Positions 13,680 to 14,369 of a DNA stretch of 14,369 nt are shown one piece after another. The position numbers and the translations under genes are program-made. Numbering within the stretch: the first letter of the stretch is position 1; the number at the start of each line of letters is the position of its first letter. The notes under the pieces are model-generated. The model was not told where the DNA came from. It saw only the letters and a list, made by a program, of their open reading frames with translations, and searched no databases. Source of the stretch: an uncultured Thiotrichaceae bacterium (GTDB lineage: Bacteria > Pseudomonadota > Gammaproteobacteria > Thiotrichales > Thiotrichaceae); NCBI GenBank assembly GCA_937931765.1, contig CALHAO010000355.1:1-14369 (forward strand). Direction: 5' to 3'.

Positions 13680-14369
13680 TGATTTTGACGTAGTCATAAG
13701 AAAAATCACAAGTCCAGGTAGACGCCTTAATATCACCACGACCCAATGAAATACGCACAGTGATTTCATCCTGCTTCATTACACGCTGACCTTGTTCTTC
13801 GGTATAAGACGCAGCGGGCTGACCATTTTCAACCAACAGCGTATCACCCAACCAAACTGTCACTTTTGAGACATCCAGATCTTCAACAGGACTGCGGCCA
13901 ATCGCCGCCAGAATACGCCCCCAGTTAGGGTCACTGGCAAACATAGCGGTTTTCACCAATGGCGACAATGCCACCGTTTCACCGACAGCACGCGCCTCAT
14001 CACGAGTACCCGCACCTTCAACATCAATACTGATAAATTTGGTCGCACCCTCACCATCACGAACAATAGCCTGCGCCAGATACAAACAAACCTCCTGAAG
14101 CGCCCGACGGAATACCACAAGGTTATCACCCGCTACCGGCACGCCAGACTGGCCAGTAGCCGCCAGAATCAACGCATCATTGGTAGAGGTATCACCATCA
14201 ACTGTGATGCAGTTAAAGGTTTCATTCGCCACCTCAGTCAACAATGACTGCAAGGTATCCTGTCCAGCCAGCGCATCTGTAGCCACATATGCCAGCATAG
14301 TCGCCATATTCGGATGAATCATCCCCGAACCTTTGGAGATGCCAGTAATGGTTACCACACCACCATCCA
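13660..14369 (-). CDS. argJ: Arginine biosynthesis bifunctional protein ArgJ, 5' part missing
   Basis: ArgJ is an ornithine acetyltransferase. It moves the acetyl group from N-acetylornithine to glutamate, giving ornithine and recycling N-acetylglutamate; some versions also make N-acetylglutamate from acetyl-CoA. The frame is open to the window edge. About 236 residues are visible, roughly the last 60 percent of a protein of about 400. The self-cleavage region is present: KGSGMIHPNMATMLAYVATDA, in which the Thr after MA is the expected catalytic nucleophile of the beta chain. Also visible are TVDGDTSTND, GEGATKF and NWGRILAAIGR, and the characteristic ending YDYVKINAEYRS. The codon at 14358 is GTG within the gene, not its start. 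The stop lies 20 nt inside mutT. The argJ-mutT order is common in gammaproteobacteria, often after secA. Confidence 0.96.
   Translation of the reverse strand, partial: DGGVVTITGISKGSGMIHPNMATMLAYVATDALAGQDTLQSLLTEVANETFNCITVDGDTSTNDALILAATGQSGVPVAGDNLVVFRRALQEVCLYLAQAIVRDGEGATKFISIDVEGAGTRDEARAVGETVALSPLVKTAMFASDPNWGRILAAIGRSPVEDLDVSKVTVWLGDTLLVENGQPAASYTEEQGQRVMKQDEITVRISLGRGDIKASTWTCDFSYDYVKINAEYRS

Noticed and set aside
13680..13769. Longer MutT start at 13769 or 13697
   Set aside because: The extra residues lie inside argJ in another frame and resemble shadow coding. No ribosome-binding site is visible, and the core fold begins near NKEWLHVVAAV.

Overview
The window looks like a chromosomal segment of a gammaproteobacterium. 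The housekeeping proteins (TrmD, RimM, S16, Ffh, YpjD, CorB-like, RadA, MutT, ArgJ) read as typical of that class. The intrinsic terminators and the gene orders rpsP-rimM-trmD, ffh divergent from ypjD-corB, and argJ-mutT also fit. A member of the Thiotrichales or a close relative is possible, but that is a low-confidence guess from general impression.

Layout. (1) 1-1281, minus strand: the ribosome/tRNA maturation operon rpsP-rimM-trmD, with trmD cut by the window edge, and a promoter candidate at 1351-1378. (2) 1487-6284, minus strand: five separately spaced genes for exported proteins. These are a DUF1287 lipoprotein with a predicted Cys/His papain-like domain, a short Pro-rich lipoprotein, two paralogous His/Cys-repeat lipoproteins, and a secreted protein with a possible Cys/His catalytic pair. 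Gaps of about 130-210 nt, promoter candidates and two clear terminators suggest mostly single-gene transcripts. (3) 6587-7966, minus strand: ffh, whose last codons form a terminator hairpin. (4) 8056-11502, plus strand: the overlapping operon ypjD-corB-radA, divergent from ffh. (5) 11708-13174, plus strand: a TTG-started DEAD-box-like protein that has lost most helicase motifs, behind a structured leader of about 150 nt. (6) 13242-14369, minus strand: argJ (5' end off the window) overlapping a mutT-type Nudix gene.

How it fits together. In E. coli, ffh lies next to the rpsP operon. Here a block of about 5 kb of envelope genes separates them. Three of its lipoproteins end in a related tail of about 20 residues (K-A-K-G-x-Y-R-G...). 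Two of those carry a His/Cys module that I do not recognise: three copies in one protein and two in the other. This lipoprotein family, with two predicted papain-fold proteins among it, is the best candidate for an undescribed system. A periplasmic metal-binding or cell-wall-associated role is inference only. The degenerate DEAD-box protein is the second strong point of interest.
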